Under the pieces are notes generated by a model. It was given only the letters and a program-made list of their open reading frames with translations, was not told the origin of the DNA and did not search any database. Position numbers and translations under genes: made by a program. Shown in pieces: positions 41,206 through 49,082 of a stretch of 64,000 nucleotides of DNA (its first letter is position 1; each line of letters starts with the position of its first letter). The stretch covers positions 310,001 to 374,000 of the forward strand of contig MGRG01000008.1 of assembly GCA_001798075.1 (NCBI GenBank), in the 5' to 3' direction. The DNA comes from Deltaproteobacteria bacterium RIFCSPHIGHO2_01_FULL_43_49 (GTDB lineage: Bacteria > UBA10199 > SPLOWO2-01-44-7).

Positions 41206-41763
41206 TTATTTTAGCGCAACCCCTTCCAAACGCAACAATCGTTGTTTCCAACTTAAGGGCCCGCTAAAACCCCCTATTTTTCCATTACTTGCGGTGACTC
41301 TATGGCAGGGAATAATCAGGGGGGCTGGGTTTGCCCCACAAGCTTGTCCAACGGCACGAAAGGCCTTTGGTTTTTTAATTTTTTGAGCCACCCATTTGTA
41401 GCTCCGTGTTTTACCATAGGGGATTTTTTGAAGGGTGTTCCAAACTTGTTTTTGAAAGGGGGTCCCTTCTTTCAGGTCAATTTTTAATTTTAGATTCTGA
41501 TTTTTTTTGAGATATCGCTCGATTTGCTCAAAGGCTTTCCAAGCCAACGTCCCCTGCAAAGGCGTCCGACGCCTTTTTGGTGGGGCGCCCAAACCAATTT
41601 TACAAATACCCTTTGGGCTCATAGCTACTGAAACCCATCCCCATCCAGTAATTTTTTTTGCATGAATGGACTCTTGGAGGTACCAGGTACCTTTTGCAAC
41701 CTTTCGCATCGCTTTTTCGCATATCACTTTCCCTTTAGTTCCGTAAACACGTTTCTTAATCAC
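41206..41763 (-). CDS. ogt: Methylated-DNA--protein-cysteine methyltransferase
   Basis: Up to 185 residues from a GTG; ATGs at 'MRKVAKG' and 'MSPKGIC' are alternatives because the first ~50 residues are partly repeat-encoded. The active-site Cys is in 'LIIPCHRV', with 'GTPFQKQVWNTLQKIPYGKTRSYKWVAQKI' (HTH), 'RAVGQACGANP' and 'GGFSG' as family motifs. It repairs O6-methylguanine by suicidal methyl transfer. Two dispersed repeats are in frame: a GGCGTC hairpin giving 'PPKRRRTPLQ' (41558-41580) and a GGTACC palindrome giving 'KGTWYLQ' (41679-41695). Confidence 0.9.
   Translation of the reverse strand: MIKKRVYGTKGKVICEKAMRKVAKGTWYLQESIHAKKITGWGWVSVAMSPKGICKIGLGAPPKRRRTPLQGTLAWKAFEQIERYLKKNQNLKLKIDLKEGTPFQKQVWNTLQKIPYGKTRSYKWVAQKIKKPKAFRAVGQACGANPAPLIIPCHRVTASNGKIGGFSGPLSWKQRLLRLEGVALK
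41558..41580. repeat. GGCGTC/GACGCC hairpin repeat inside ogt, copy 2
   Basis: AAAGGCGTCCGACGCCTTTT plus TGG, matching 11439-11462 apart from the central base. It encodes an Arg-rich insert between the N-terminal strand domain and the DNA-binding domain of Ogt. Confidence 0.85.
41679..41695. repeat. GGTACC palindrome inside ogt
   Basis: GGTACCAGGTACCTTTT, the same core as 2752-2789, 41766-41784 and 60454-60494; in frame near the ogt N-terminus. Confidence 0.8.
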
Positions 41764-41765
41764 AC

Positions 41766-41784
41766 AAAAGGTACCTGGTACCTT
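41766..41784. repeat. GGTACC palindrome at the ogt start
   Basis: AAAAGGTACCTGGTACCTT lies just upstream of the GTG start on the minus strand, where a ribosome binding site would be expected. Confidence 0.8.
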
Positions 41785-41909
41785 CTGTCAAATTCTTGAC
41801 GCTTTTTTATCAATGTGAAATTTTTATCAAATTAAGAGGGTCTCAAAAAACCCCATATTTATAAATAGTTGAAATTAAAAGATATTTTTATGGGTATTTT
41901 TAATTTTTT

Positions 41910-41925
41910 TTGGCACGATTCCTGC
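41910..41925 (+). promoter_or_regulatory. Sigma-54 (RpoN) type promoter
   Basis: TTGGCACGATTCCTGC followed by A: the -24 TGGCACG and -12 CTGCA elements have the exact sigma-54 spacing, with one mismatch to TTGCA. An AAGGAG ribosome binding site follows at 41932-41937 and the ATG at 41949. The 130 bases upstream are AT-rich and could hold enhancer or IHF sites. Confidence 0.75.
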
Positions 41926-41948
41926 ATTCACAAGGAGTGGGAGGGTCA

Positions 41949-42332
41949 ATGAAAGAAAATAAGAAGCTCAATGGTGTAGAGCAGGTAGAAACTCCTAGAT
42001 CTCCCATCGATTTGTGGAAGTTGATGGGAGGCAAAGCGCAACGTGTCAAAAGCTCTCAAATGCCTGCCCAAGATAGCCTCCTTGCCGTCTATAAAGATCG
42101 TTTCACATATACCTTTATTTTGGGAAAAGAAGTCGCCTCCATCCATTTTGATAAGACAAAAGGAGAGATTTTCTTCAAAGGGCATAACATCAAAAATAGT
42201 GAGCTAAATCCCGAACAATTAATGGCCCTAGATGGCTTAAAAACGATTTTAACCCAGGACCAACGGGCAAAACACCTATTGTCCGATTATCAAGCAACTC
42301 TGGGTAGGTTCATTGCCGATAAATATAAATGA
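41949..42332 (+). CDS. Hypothetical protein under a sigma-54-type promoter
   Basis: 127 residues from ATG 41949, with AAGGAG twelve bases upstream. The start is charged; the middle ('LLAVYKDRFTYTFILGKEVASIHFDKTKGEIFFKGHNIKN') looks like a short beta region and the C-terminus is helical ('EQLMALDGLKTILTQDQRAKHLLSDYQATLGRF'). No signal peptide, membrane helix or known domain. Coupled to the next gene through an ATGA overlap. Function unknown. Confidence 0.7.
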   Translation: MKENKKLNGVEQVETPRSPIDLWKLMGGKAQRVKSSQMPAQDSLLAVYKDRFTYTFILGKEVASIHFDKTKGEIFFKGHNIKNSELNPEQLMALDGLKTILTQDQRAKHLLSDYQATLGRFIADKYK

Positions 42333-42982
42333 ATATGAACGACATCCGTCGTGTGCGCTATAACTCAATTCGCCTTAATAGGAATAGAGGCAAGAGCGAG
42401 TCGGCTCAGTCTCAGAGTGATGTTCGTCGACTTCAGTTTAAAAGATCTCCACAAGAAGAATATACTTTTGAAGAGGGGCAGATTTTGCTCAATGGGGTGG
42501 ATGTTTTAAACCTGCTGGATGGAGATCGTGTAGAGGTTGGGTTTTGGGCAGGTTTGGCAGGGGCCGTTGATGAGTATCGCAAAAACGTTTGGCTCAAATA
42601 CGGTACCGATTGGCGTGAATTCAACGGTAAAACCCAAGCACTCTTAGATAAACTTTTGAACAAACTGACCCATGCCTATGAAGAAATGACGGGTGGAATT
42701 CGCGTTCAGATGCATGGGGAACGTCTCTGGCTCAATGATATTGATCCCAAAGTTGTATTGAATCTCTTTTTGTCGAACCCCACTACGGAACGAAGACGTT
42801 ATCTAGAAAGCTTCAAGACGAAACTCGCCTTGATCCTGGAAGGAAAAGTAGGCTATTCCCACTCTCATGCTGTCTTGGAAGAGAGCCGCCGAGTCTTTTA
42901 TCAAATCCATCAGGCGTTGGAAAATACACCGTCCGCTGATTCTACTCCTTTGTTGGCAGCTGTTAATAATCTGGACCGCTGA
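42329..42982 (+). CDS. Hypothetical protein, second gene of the sigma-54-type operon
   Basis: 217 residues. A basic N-terminus ('IRRVRYNSIRLNRNRGK') is followed by 'EEYTFEEGQILLNGVDVLNLL', whose 'EGQILLNGVDV' resembles the 'GEIFFKGHNI' phrase in the preceding protein; the remainder is helical. No signal peptide or known domain. The 3' 116 bases overlap the comEC start in another frame. Coexpression with comEC is possible but the function is unknown. Confidence 0.68.
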   Translation: MNMNDIRRVRYNSIRLNRNRGKSESAQSQSDVRRLQFKRSPQEEYTFEEGQILLNGVDVLNLLDGDRVEVGFWAGLAGAVDEYRKNVWLKYGTDWREFNGKTQALLDKLLNKLTHAYEEMTGGIRVQMHGERLWLNDIDPKVVLNLFLSNPTTERRRYLESFKTKLALILEGKVGYSHSHAVLEESRRVFYQIHQALENTPSADSTPLLAAVNNLDR

Positions 42983-45218
42983 AAAAAAGACCAACCTTTT
43001 TCACAAAACCCCAAGTAACGATTCGATAGTTCATTTACTTCCCGCTCCCAGGACTTCGTTTTTCTGCGAGGGAAAGTTATTCAGGCCTGTCGAGGCGGAT
43101 CGTGAGAATAGTGTTTTGTGGGTCGCTTTGAGTCAATGTGCCAAGGGGCCCACACTTACTTGGCAAAAAGTGTCGGGAAAAATCAGGGTTCGTGTGGCGG
43201 ATACAATTCAAGATTTCCGCCAAGGCGACCGGCTTCGTTTTAAAACTTCTTTAAGACTTCCCAAAGATTTTCAAAATCCGGGGGCCTTTGAATCGAGTCT
43301 CTATTTTCGCTCTCAAGGTATTGATGCGTTGGGTTTTGTTTCCGATCCTCGTTGGATCACAAGGCTTCCCGGCGAGCAAAGTTCAGGTTTCGGCGCTTTT
43401 CTTGAAAAAGTGCGAAAGGATTTAAGAAAAAACGTTTTAAAAAATACTTCCGAGAGTGGCGGGGCTTTTATTTTGAGCTTGCTGATTGGAGAGAGACAAC
43501 TCTTAGGCCCAGAGCGGGAGGAGGCTTTTCGAAAATCTGGGGTTACTCACATCCTTTCTATTTCGGGGCTTCATGTCACGATGGTGAGCATCCTTTTTTG
43601 GGGGCTCTTTTCTTTTTTGGTGGCACTCCCTTTTTTATCACGTTTTGTTCTTGGCTTTCGGCTTATGCCACTGGCACCGTTGATACCTCTTTGGTTTTAC
43701 GTAGCCCTCGCACAATACCCTGTTTCTGCTCTTCGTGCCGGCTTTATGGCGAGCCTTTTTTTGGTGAGTCTAACCATTTGGCGCCGCCTCGATCTTTTGT
43801 CGGCCCTTGCCTTGGCTGCTTTTCTCATTTTGGCCATTTCGCCACTTTCTTTGTTTGGCGCTTCGTTTCAACTCTCTTTTATGGCTGTTTTATTTTTGAT
43901 TTTGTTTTTTCCACGTTGGCAAAAGTTGTGCCAAAAGGTGCCACAAAAAGTGCCTGACTCTCTTTGGGGTAGGGGCCCCAAAGGTGTCTGGCTCTTTTTG
44001 TTGAAATTGTTAGTAGATTCCCTTGCCATCTCCATCATCACGTTGGCTGCCCTCTGGCCCATTTTGCTTTTTCATTTTCATGAGGTCAGTATTGTTGGGT
44101 TGATCGCAAATGCCGTTGTCATCCCTCTTGTTAATTTTTTGGTGATGCCGTTGTCATTTTTGTCAGTCGTTGTTCTCCCTTTGTGGTCCGTTGCAGGTTT
44201 TTTCTCCGACATTACTTTGAAAGTTGTCGATTGGTTTGGCTCTCACAGCGGATGGGGTATTTTTAATGGGGCCATTTCTTTTTGGCAGCTCGTTTTTTAC
44301 TATGGCGCGATTTTTCTCTTTTTAATCCCAAAGGAATTTTGGGCCACAAAATGGAAGCTTGCGGTAAGCCTTCCCTTAATGGCATTGGTTTTTTGGGGTG
44401 GAAAAATGCCGGCGGATGGAAACTTAAAAGTAACTTTTGTCGATGTGGGGCAGGGGGATTGTGCCGTCATACAGTTCCCCAATGGCAAAGCTTGGGTTGT
44501 GGATGGTGGCGGCATCAAAGGGAGTGATTGGGACATTGGGCGATTTATTGTAGCTCCTTTTCTTTGGGAAAATGGAATACACAAAGTCGACACGCTTTTT
44601 TTGAGCCATCCTCATCACGATCATTATAAAGGGCTGGGTTTTATCGTCGAAAAATTTGGCCCAAAAATTTTATTTACGAATGGTGATAATGCTCCTGAAT
44701 CTGAAGATTTGGAGTGGAAAGAATTTTTAAGCAAAGTTGAACAGGGAAAGGTTGCGATTCAGAAAGTCACTAGTGCTTTGATACCCATTGAAGAAGCCGG
44801 TGTTCGCTTGGAATTTTTAACACCTGGATCTGAAGGGACGATACCTCATTTTAATACGAATGATAATTCCATTGTGATGCGTCTTACGTTCAAAGAGGTC
44901 AGTTTTCTTCTGCCCGGAGATTTGATGGAGGCAGGCGAAATGCTTTTATTGGAATCGAAGCCTAATTTAAGAAGTAGCGTTTTAAAACTAGGCCACCACG
45001 GCTCCGAGACCTCAACCACTGAGAAATTTTTGAGTGCTGTCGATCCAAAATATGCGGTCATTTCCGTCGGGGCTTACAATTCCTACGGAATGCCCGATCA
45101 ATCCGTCATCGATCGCTTGCAGCAAAAAGGAATTTCTGTCTATCGCACCGACACCCAAGGTGCTATTACGTTTACAACGGATGGGCACAAATTAGAGACA
45201 AGGACATTTGTAAAATGA
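42867..45218 (+). CDS. comEC: ComEC/Rec2-family DNA uptake channel
   Basis: 783 residues from ATG 42867, the only start upstream of the first membrane helix ('RPLILLLCWQLLIIW'); this overlaps the previous gene by 116 bp. Order: DUF4131-type OB region ('KVSGKIRVRVADTIQDFRQGDRLRFKTSLRLP'), the Competence membrane domain ('SGVTHILSISGLHVTMVS' and about ten helices) and a C-terminal metallo-beta-lactamase domain with 'DVGQGDCAVIQFPNGKAWVVDGG' and 'LSHPHHDHYKG'. It forms the inner-membrane channel for single-stranded DNA; the lactamase-type domain is a likely nuclease. A palindromic insert is in frame at 43944-44000. Confidence 0.93.
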   Translation: MLSWKRAAESFIKSIRRWKIHRPLILLLCWQLLIIWTAEKKTNLFHKTPSNDSIVHLLPAPRTSFFCEGKLFRPVEADRENSVLWVALSQCAKGPTLTWQKVSGKIRVRVADTIQDFRQGDRLRFKTSLRLPKDFQNPGAFESSLYFRSQGIDALGFVSDPRWITRLPGEQSSGFGAFLEKVRKDLRKNVLKNTSESGGAFILSLLIGERQLLGPEREEAFRKSGVTHILSISGLHVTMVSILFWGLFSFLVALPFLSRFVLGFRLMPLAPLIPLWFYVALAQYPVSALRAGFMASLFLVSLTIWRRLDLLSALALAAFLILAISPLSLFGASFQLSFMAVLFLILFFPRWQKLCQKVPQKVPDSLWGRGPKGVWLFLLKLLVDSLAISIITLAALWPILLFHFHEVSIVGLIANAVVIPLVNFLVMPLSFLSVVVLPLWSVAGFFSDITLKVVDWFGSHSGWGIFNGAISFWQLVFYYGAIFLFLIPKEFWATKWKLAVSLPLMALVFWGGKMPADGNLKVTFVDVGQGDCAVIQFPNGKAWVVDGGGIKGSDWDIGRFIVAPFLWENGIHKVDTLFLSHPHHDHYKGLGFIVEKFGPKILFTNGDNAPESEDLEWKEFLSKVEQGKVAIQKVTSALIPIEEAGVRLEFLTPGSEGTIPHFNTNDNSIVMRLTFKEVSFLLPGDLMEAGEMLLLESKPNLRSSVLKLGHHGSETSTTEKFLSAVDPKYAVISVGAYNSYGMPDQSVIDRLQQKGISVYRTDTQGAITFTTDGHKLETRTFVK
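43944..44000. repeat. In-frame palindromic repeat inside comEC
   Basis: CAAAAAGTGCCTGACTCTCT at one end pairs imperfectly with GGTGTCTGGCTCTTTTTG at the other, with CTTTGGGG/CCCCAAAG in the middle. It encodes 'KVPDSLWGRGPKGVWLFL' at a loop between membrane helices. Confidence 0.65.
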
Positions 45219-45514
45219 AAAATATTTATTTCAAATCGAAATCATCAAAAAGAGGGGAAGATTTTAAAAGGATTTTGAAGTGTGGGAATGTAGTCATTGA
45301 ACGGATTGTTTCTAGTAAGGTCGATCCCAAAAAAGTTTATGTCCAAAAACAAGACGAGTGGGTTCTGGTTTTGAAAGGAAGAGCAAGTCTCAATCTGCTA
45401 GGAAAAGTCTTTAAATTGGGAAAAGGGGATTTCATCTTTATTCCTGCCAAAAAGAGACATCGGGTTTTGAAAGTCCAAAAAGGAACCACTTGGCTCGCGA
45501 TTCATATTTATTAA
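45215..45514 (+). CDS. Small cupin-fold protein
   Basis: 99 residues, ATGA overlap with comEC. 'DEWVLVLKGRASLNLLGKVFKLGKGDFIFIPAKKRHRV' is a double-strand beta-helix (cupin) with 'G.G....P...H' spacing; only the final His and one Glu of the usual metal set are obvious. Possibly a sugar-binding or regulatory cupin. Function unknown. Confidence 0.8.
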   Translation: MKNIYFKSKSSKRGEDFKRILKCGNVVIERIVSSKVDPKKVYVQKQDEWVLVLKGRASLNLLGKVFKLGKGDFIFIPAKKRHRVLKVQKGTTWLAIHIY

Positions 45515-45515
45515 C

Positions 45516-45848
45516 CTAACCCCCGCTGCTTAGATTTTCCCAGGAGACGTAACGCCAGCCGAAGGGGCCTTTTTCGATGGTAACACGGACTTTGTGGACA
45601 TCCGAGCCTTCCAAGGTCACAAAGGCTTGGACAGAAATGAGTTGTTTGTGAATTTCATCGACGCTTAAAATTTCAACATTCGTCACTTTTTTGTTTCCAA
45701 AAGGGCTTGCTTCATACTTTTTGCCATATTTGTTGAAGTGCTTGCGAATGATCGATGTAGATTTGGAGGTGGAAGGGAGTCTGCCGGCACAAGCAACCAT
45801 GACGACCATGAGGCACAGACTGACAATGTGTAGACGAGTGATTTTCAT
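45516..45848 (-). CDS. Small lipoprotein
   Basis: 110 residues. The signal peptide ends in the lipobox 'VMVACAG'. The mature part is beta-rich ('VTNVEILSVDEIHKQLISVQAFVTLEGSDVHKVRVTIEKGPFGWRYVSWENL'), like other small envelope lipoproteins that carry an NTF2-like strand order. It is convergent with the cupin gene (one base apart) and its upstream side is occupied by an AT-rich repeat. Confidence 0.75.
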   Translation of the reverse strand: MKITRLHIVSLCLMVVMVACAGRLPSTSKSTSIIRKHFNKYGKKYEASPFGNKKVTNVEILSVDEIHKQLISVQAFVTLEGSDVHKVRVTIEKGPFGWRYVSWENLSSGG

Positions 45849-45850
45849 TA

Positions 45851-45949
45851 AAATTCTAAATCCTAATATCTAAATTCTAAACAAATTCCAAATTCCAATG
45901 TTCAAAACAAATTTTTTAGGATTTCGAATTTAGAGTTTAGGATTTGTCG
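45851..45949. repeat. AT-rich 'attctaaatcc' repeat, copy 2
   Basis: AAATTCTAAATCCTAATATC at the left end and GAATTTAGAGTTTAGGATTT at the right end are roughly inverted. Same family as 5789-5888; it separates the lipoprotein start from the mltD stop. Confidence 0.85.
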
Positions 45950-45954
45950 TTGCA

Positions 45955-47688
45955 TTAGCGGGTTTCTAACACGACTTCGGTGGGAGCGCTAGGAATTTTT
46001 AAAATTTGGCCCTGTTTGATTTGATGACTCAGCAATCCGTTGGCTGCTTTAAGAAGGGTGATCGGAATTTGATAGCGGTTGGCAATATTTTTGAGGGATT
46101 CTCCTTTGCCAACCATATGCCACTTAGCACTTCTTTCTTCAGCTTGGATCGTATTCAGGGCCGTTAGAAAGGCGACCTTTTGCTGATGGGGAACTCTAAC
46201 AATATAACCCCGGGGCACAACGGTTTGGCTTAGAAAACTTCGTTCATTATAAGCCGGATTTAAATCCTTCAAGACATTCACATCGGTTCCCGTTGTGTCA
46301 GCCAATTTGGGAAGCGAAGTGTTGTATGGAAGAATGATTTCATCGAAAGGAATCGGCTCTTGCATTTCCAAATTTCCAAAATAGCCTCGATAATGATCGG
46401 CCACTTCTAATGCCGCCAAAAATTCAGGATAAAAATTTCGCGAGGCGAATTGATAGCCCGAATCTTCAAAGCGATGAATAATGGTGCCAATGTCACGCGT
46501 TCCAAGCCGCTGCATTGCTTTCACCATCCTTAAAATGCCAGTGTTATAGCCGTTGACTGCCAATGGCCAACTCCCCACATGACTATAATTTTTGAGAAGG
46601 AGTCTTGCCGCAGCCTGAGCCGCAATCAATGGATCGCGTCGCTCGTCGACATATTCATTCATCGTCATATAGCCGCGCGCTGTTCCTGGCATAAACTGCC
46701 AAGGCCCACCCGCCGCTACTTTGGAGATGGCGTTCAGTGTGAACATCGACTCTACAAAAACCAATCTTGTCATCTCCTTTGGGACTCCCTCGCGAATAAA
46801 AATCTCTTCCATGAGTGGCATGTAACGCCCTGATCGAGTCAATCCCGCCATGAAGCGATCTCTTTGCCCCCATTGACTCCGCACTCTCTCCGCCGCTTTG
46901 CGAAATTTATTTGGATCGCTCGATTTTTCAAAAAATCGATAGACAATATGCTCACCCGCCGTTTTGGGACTTTCTCCATTATCAAAGCGAAGCAACATGG
47001 TTCTTAATTCTTGCTTTTTTCTCTCCTCCACCCCTTGTCTGATCGCCCGTTTTTCTTCTTTGCTTAAGGTTAAGTTTTCATCGAGTTTGGAAAAATCAAG
47101 AACGCCATAGACGATGTCTAGGTATCGATTGTCATGAAGAACACTTCTGTTGAAATCATAACGGGCATAAACATTGCGCCAAAATTCAAAGGGGGCTCTT
47201 AAAGATTCGGTGACCACAAAACCGTGTCCATAGCGTCTTGAAAGCGCTTCTTCCAAAGGCTCATAGATTCTTAAAGGATATTGGTTGGCAACTTCAGGGG
47301 GGACTGCCTTCACGGGACGTGCTTTTTTGGAAACTCTTTTTGATTTTGAGATTTTTGAGCGATGAGTTTTGCTTCCTGCATAATAAATTTCTTCTCCTGC
47401 ATTATCATCAAAATCCTCCATCATCATCGAGTTCATTTCTTCGTCGGCGTTGGACTCTTCGTTCGTCGGAAAAGCCATGGCCGCAGGAAGTTTTTCTGGC
47501 CCTTGTGGTAGCGGAGACAACTGGTTGATGACATCCGTAAGAGTAGGAGAGGCGTTCACAGAAATAGTTGTGACCGGTAGTGTTCCCTGTGATCGTTTCA
47601 GTTGTGTTGGGAGATAAACCGAAAAGAGGCAGAAAAAACCTAGTGTGATACATCCTACCAAAAATGTGGTAACAATCGATTTTTCCAT
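45955..47688 (-). CDS. mltD: Membrane-bound lytic murein transglycosylase (MltD-like) with LysM domains
   Basis: 577 residues from the ATG preceded by AGGTAGGG; a longer start lies in the dacB 3' end. One N-terminal membrane helix ('IVTTFLVGCITLGFFCLFSVYL') is followed by a spacer and the SLT domain: catalytic Glu in 'RLVFVESMFTLNAIS', then 'AAGGPWQFMPGTARGYM' and 'AAQAAARLLLKNY'. Two LysM-type regions end the protein ('YNTSLPKLADTTGTDVNVLKDLNP' and 'VGKGESLKNIANRYQIPITLLKAANGL'). It cleaves glycan strands to anhydro-muropeptides. Cotranscribed with dacB. Confidence 0.9.
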   Translation of the reverse strand: MEKSIVTTFLVGCITLGFFCLFSVYLPTQLKRSQGTLPVTTISVNASPTLTDVINQLSPLPQGPEKLPAAMAFPTNEESNADEEMNSMMMEDFDDNAGEEIYYAGSKTHRSKISKSKRVSKKARPVKAVPPEVANQYPLRIYEPLEEALSRRYGHGFVVTESLRAPFEFWRNVYARYDFNRSVLHDNRYLDIVYGVLDFSKLDENLTLSKEEKRAIRQGVEERKKQELRTMLLRFDNGESPKTAGEHIVYRFFEKSSDPNKFRKAAERVRSQWGQRDRFMAGLTRSGRYMPLMEEIFIREGVPKEMTRLVFVESMFTLNAISKVAAGGPWQFMPGTARGYMTMNEYVDERRDPLIAAQAAARLLLKNYSHVGSWPLAVNGYNTGILRMVKAMQRLGTRDIGTIIHRFEDSGYQFASRNFYPEFLAALEVADHYRGYFGNLEMQEPIPFDEIILPYNTSLPKLADTTGTDVNVLKDLNPAYNERSFLSQTVVPRGYIVRVPHQQKVAFLTALNTIQAEERSAKWHMVGKGESLKNIANRYQIPITLLKAANGLLSHQIKQGQILKIPSAPTEVVLETR

Positions 47689-47690
47689 CC

Positions 47691-49073
47691 CTACCTGTCT
47701 ATTTTTAATCCCAACCATTGGAGCACCAAGTTATCTTGTAGTCGATGCATCTCCCAGAGGCTTTTTCTTGTATTGTTCATCAAGATGGCGAAGACAACGA
47801 CTTCACCGTTTGCCGAGGGGATATAACCTGCCAAACTGCTGATACCGTTTAAACTACCCGTTTTGGCCCTTAAAACCCCTTCTAATGCCTTTGGGACATT
47901 TCTAGATTTCATTGTACCATCAACACCAGCCACACTCAAGGAATCGATGAACTCATTGCGGATAGCGGGGTCTTTCAAACCTGCTCTTAGCACCGAAACA
48001 AGCTGCTCCGCGGTGGTTCGGTTGTTGTAGGAGAGTCCGGAGCCGTTTTCCAGGTAGAGATTAGCAGTATCAATTCCACTTTTGGCCAGACAATCTCTGA
48101 GGACTGCGATTCCCTTTTGGGTTGTGCCGGGTGGGCCAAACTTTTGTGCCCCCAAATATTTTGTCAGTTGTTCCGCAATAAAATTGTTACTAAATTTATT
48201 CATGTCGGCCACAATAGCATTCAACGGTTTTGAGCCCCACTTCCAGAGGAGGGTTTGTGTTGTCACAGTTCCTGTTTTGACGGAGCCGTTAAATTCAATG
48301 CCGCTTTGTTTCATCATGGCGGCTAACGCATTGCCAAAAAATTCGGATGGGTTGCTGATACTTCGATAAAGAGAAAAGGCTGCAACATTTGGTTTGAGTT
48401 GCCCCGAAACAACAATGGCCTCTCCATCCTTAAGAGGGTTTGCATTAATGCGAATTAAAGTTCTTCGTCCTCCCACCCGGATTCTGCTCTCCAATTTAAG
48501 AAACTCCATTTCGGGCAAAAGTTTGACATAGACTCTTGAGCGATCACTTTGGATTTGAACCTCTGCAGAATTAAAATTGAGCGGGGTTGCTGAGGTTGGG
48601 GCATTGTAAGCCCTTTCGTTGTTTTCTTGTCTGCCGGGATAGCCTTGGGAATCAAAATAGGAGCCATCGATATAAATATCACCCGCAATTTTTTTTAAGC
48701 CGGTTTGTTTTAGCCAATCCACCACTGCAAAAAGGCTTTCGTTGACCATCGAGGGATCGCCAAAACCTTTCACCCAAAGATTTTGCAGTTGGCCGTTTTG
48801 AAGAGGCTGGTCGCCAAAAAATTGTGTTTCAAAGCGATGTTTGGGCCCCAGTTCTTTCATCGCGCAATAAGAAGTAATTAGTTTGACATTGGAAGCAGGG
48901 TTGAGGGGAACTCGCTCGTTTTGTGCGACGATAGGCTCCCCATTTTTTGCCCAGACGGCATAGTAAGAGGACGATGGATCAGGAACTATGGACTGTGGAC
49001 CTTTAGATTTGGCATGCGTTGAATAAATAAAGATGAAAAAAGTCAGAACAACTGTTAGGATGGGACGAACCAT
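47691..49073 (-). CDS. dacB: D-alanyl-D-alanine carboxypeptidase/endopeptidase (PBP4)
   Basis: 460 residues from ATG 49073. Signal peptide 'LTVVLTFFIFIYSTHA'. The penicillin-binding motifs are 'SNVK' (SxxK) in 'NPASNVKLITSYCAM', 'SNN' in 'KFSNNFIAEQ' and 'KTG' in 'RAKTGSLNGIS'. Class C PBPs trim and cleave peptide cross-links in the periplasm. Stop and mltD start are 2 bases apart. Its start and the divergent ampG start are 9 bases apart, so each promoter must lie inside the other gene. A 15-base word shared with the pgeF insert is at 48985-48999. Confidence 0.93.
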   Translation of the reverse strand: MVRPILTVVLTFFIFIYSTHAKSKGPQSIVPDPSSSYYAVWAKNGEPIVAQNERVPLNPASNVKLITSYCAMKELGPKHRFETQFFGDQPLQNGQLQNLWVKGFGDPSMVNESLFAVVDWLKQTGLKKIAGDIYIDGSYFDSQGYPGRQENNERAYNAPTSATPLNFNSAEVQIQSDRSRVYVKLLPEMEFLKLESRIRVGGRRTLIRINANPLKDGEAIVVSGQLKPNVAAFSLYRSISNPSEFFGNALAAMMKQSGIEFNGSVKTGTVTTQTLLWKWGSKPLNAIVADMNKFSNNFIAEQLTKYLGAQKFGPPGTTQKGIAVLRDCLAKSGIDTANLYLENGSGLSYNNRTTAEQLVSVLRAGLKDPAIRNEFIDSLSVAGVDGTMKSRNVPKALEGVLRAKTGSLNGISSLAGYIPSANGEVVVFAILMNNTRKSLWEMHRLQDNLVLQWLGLKIDR

Positions 49074-49082
49074 CTGACCCTT

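Noticed and set aside
48985-48999. 15-base match between dacB and the pgeF insert as proof of a repeat family
   Set aside because: A few 15-base matches are expected by chance in 64 kb on both strands; kept only as a hint.
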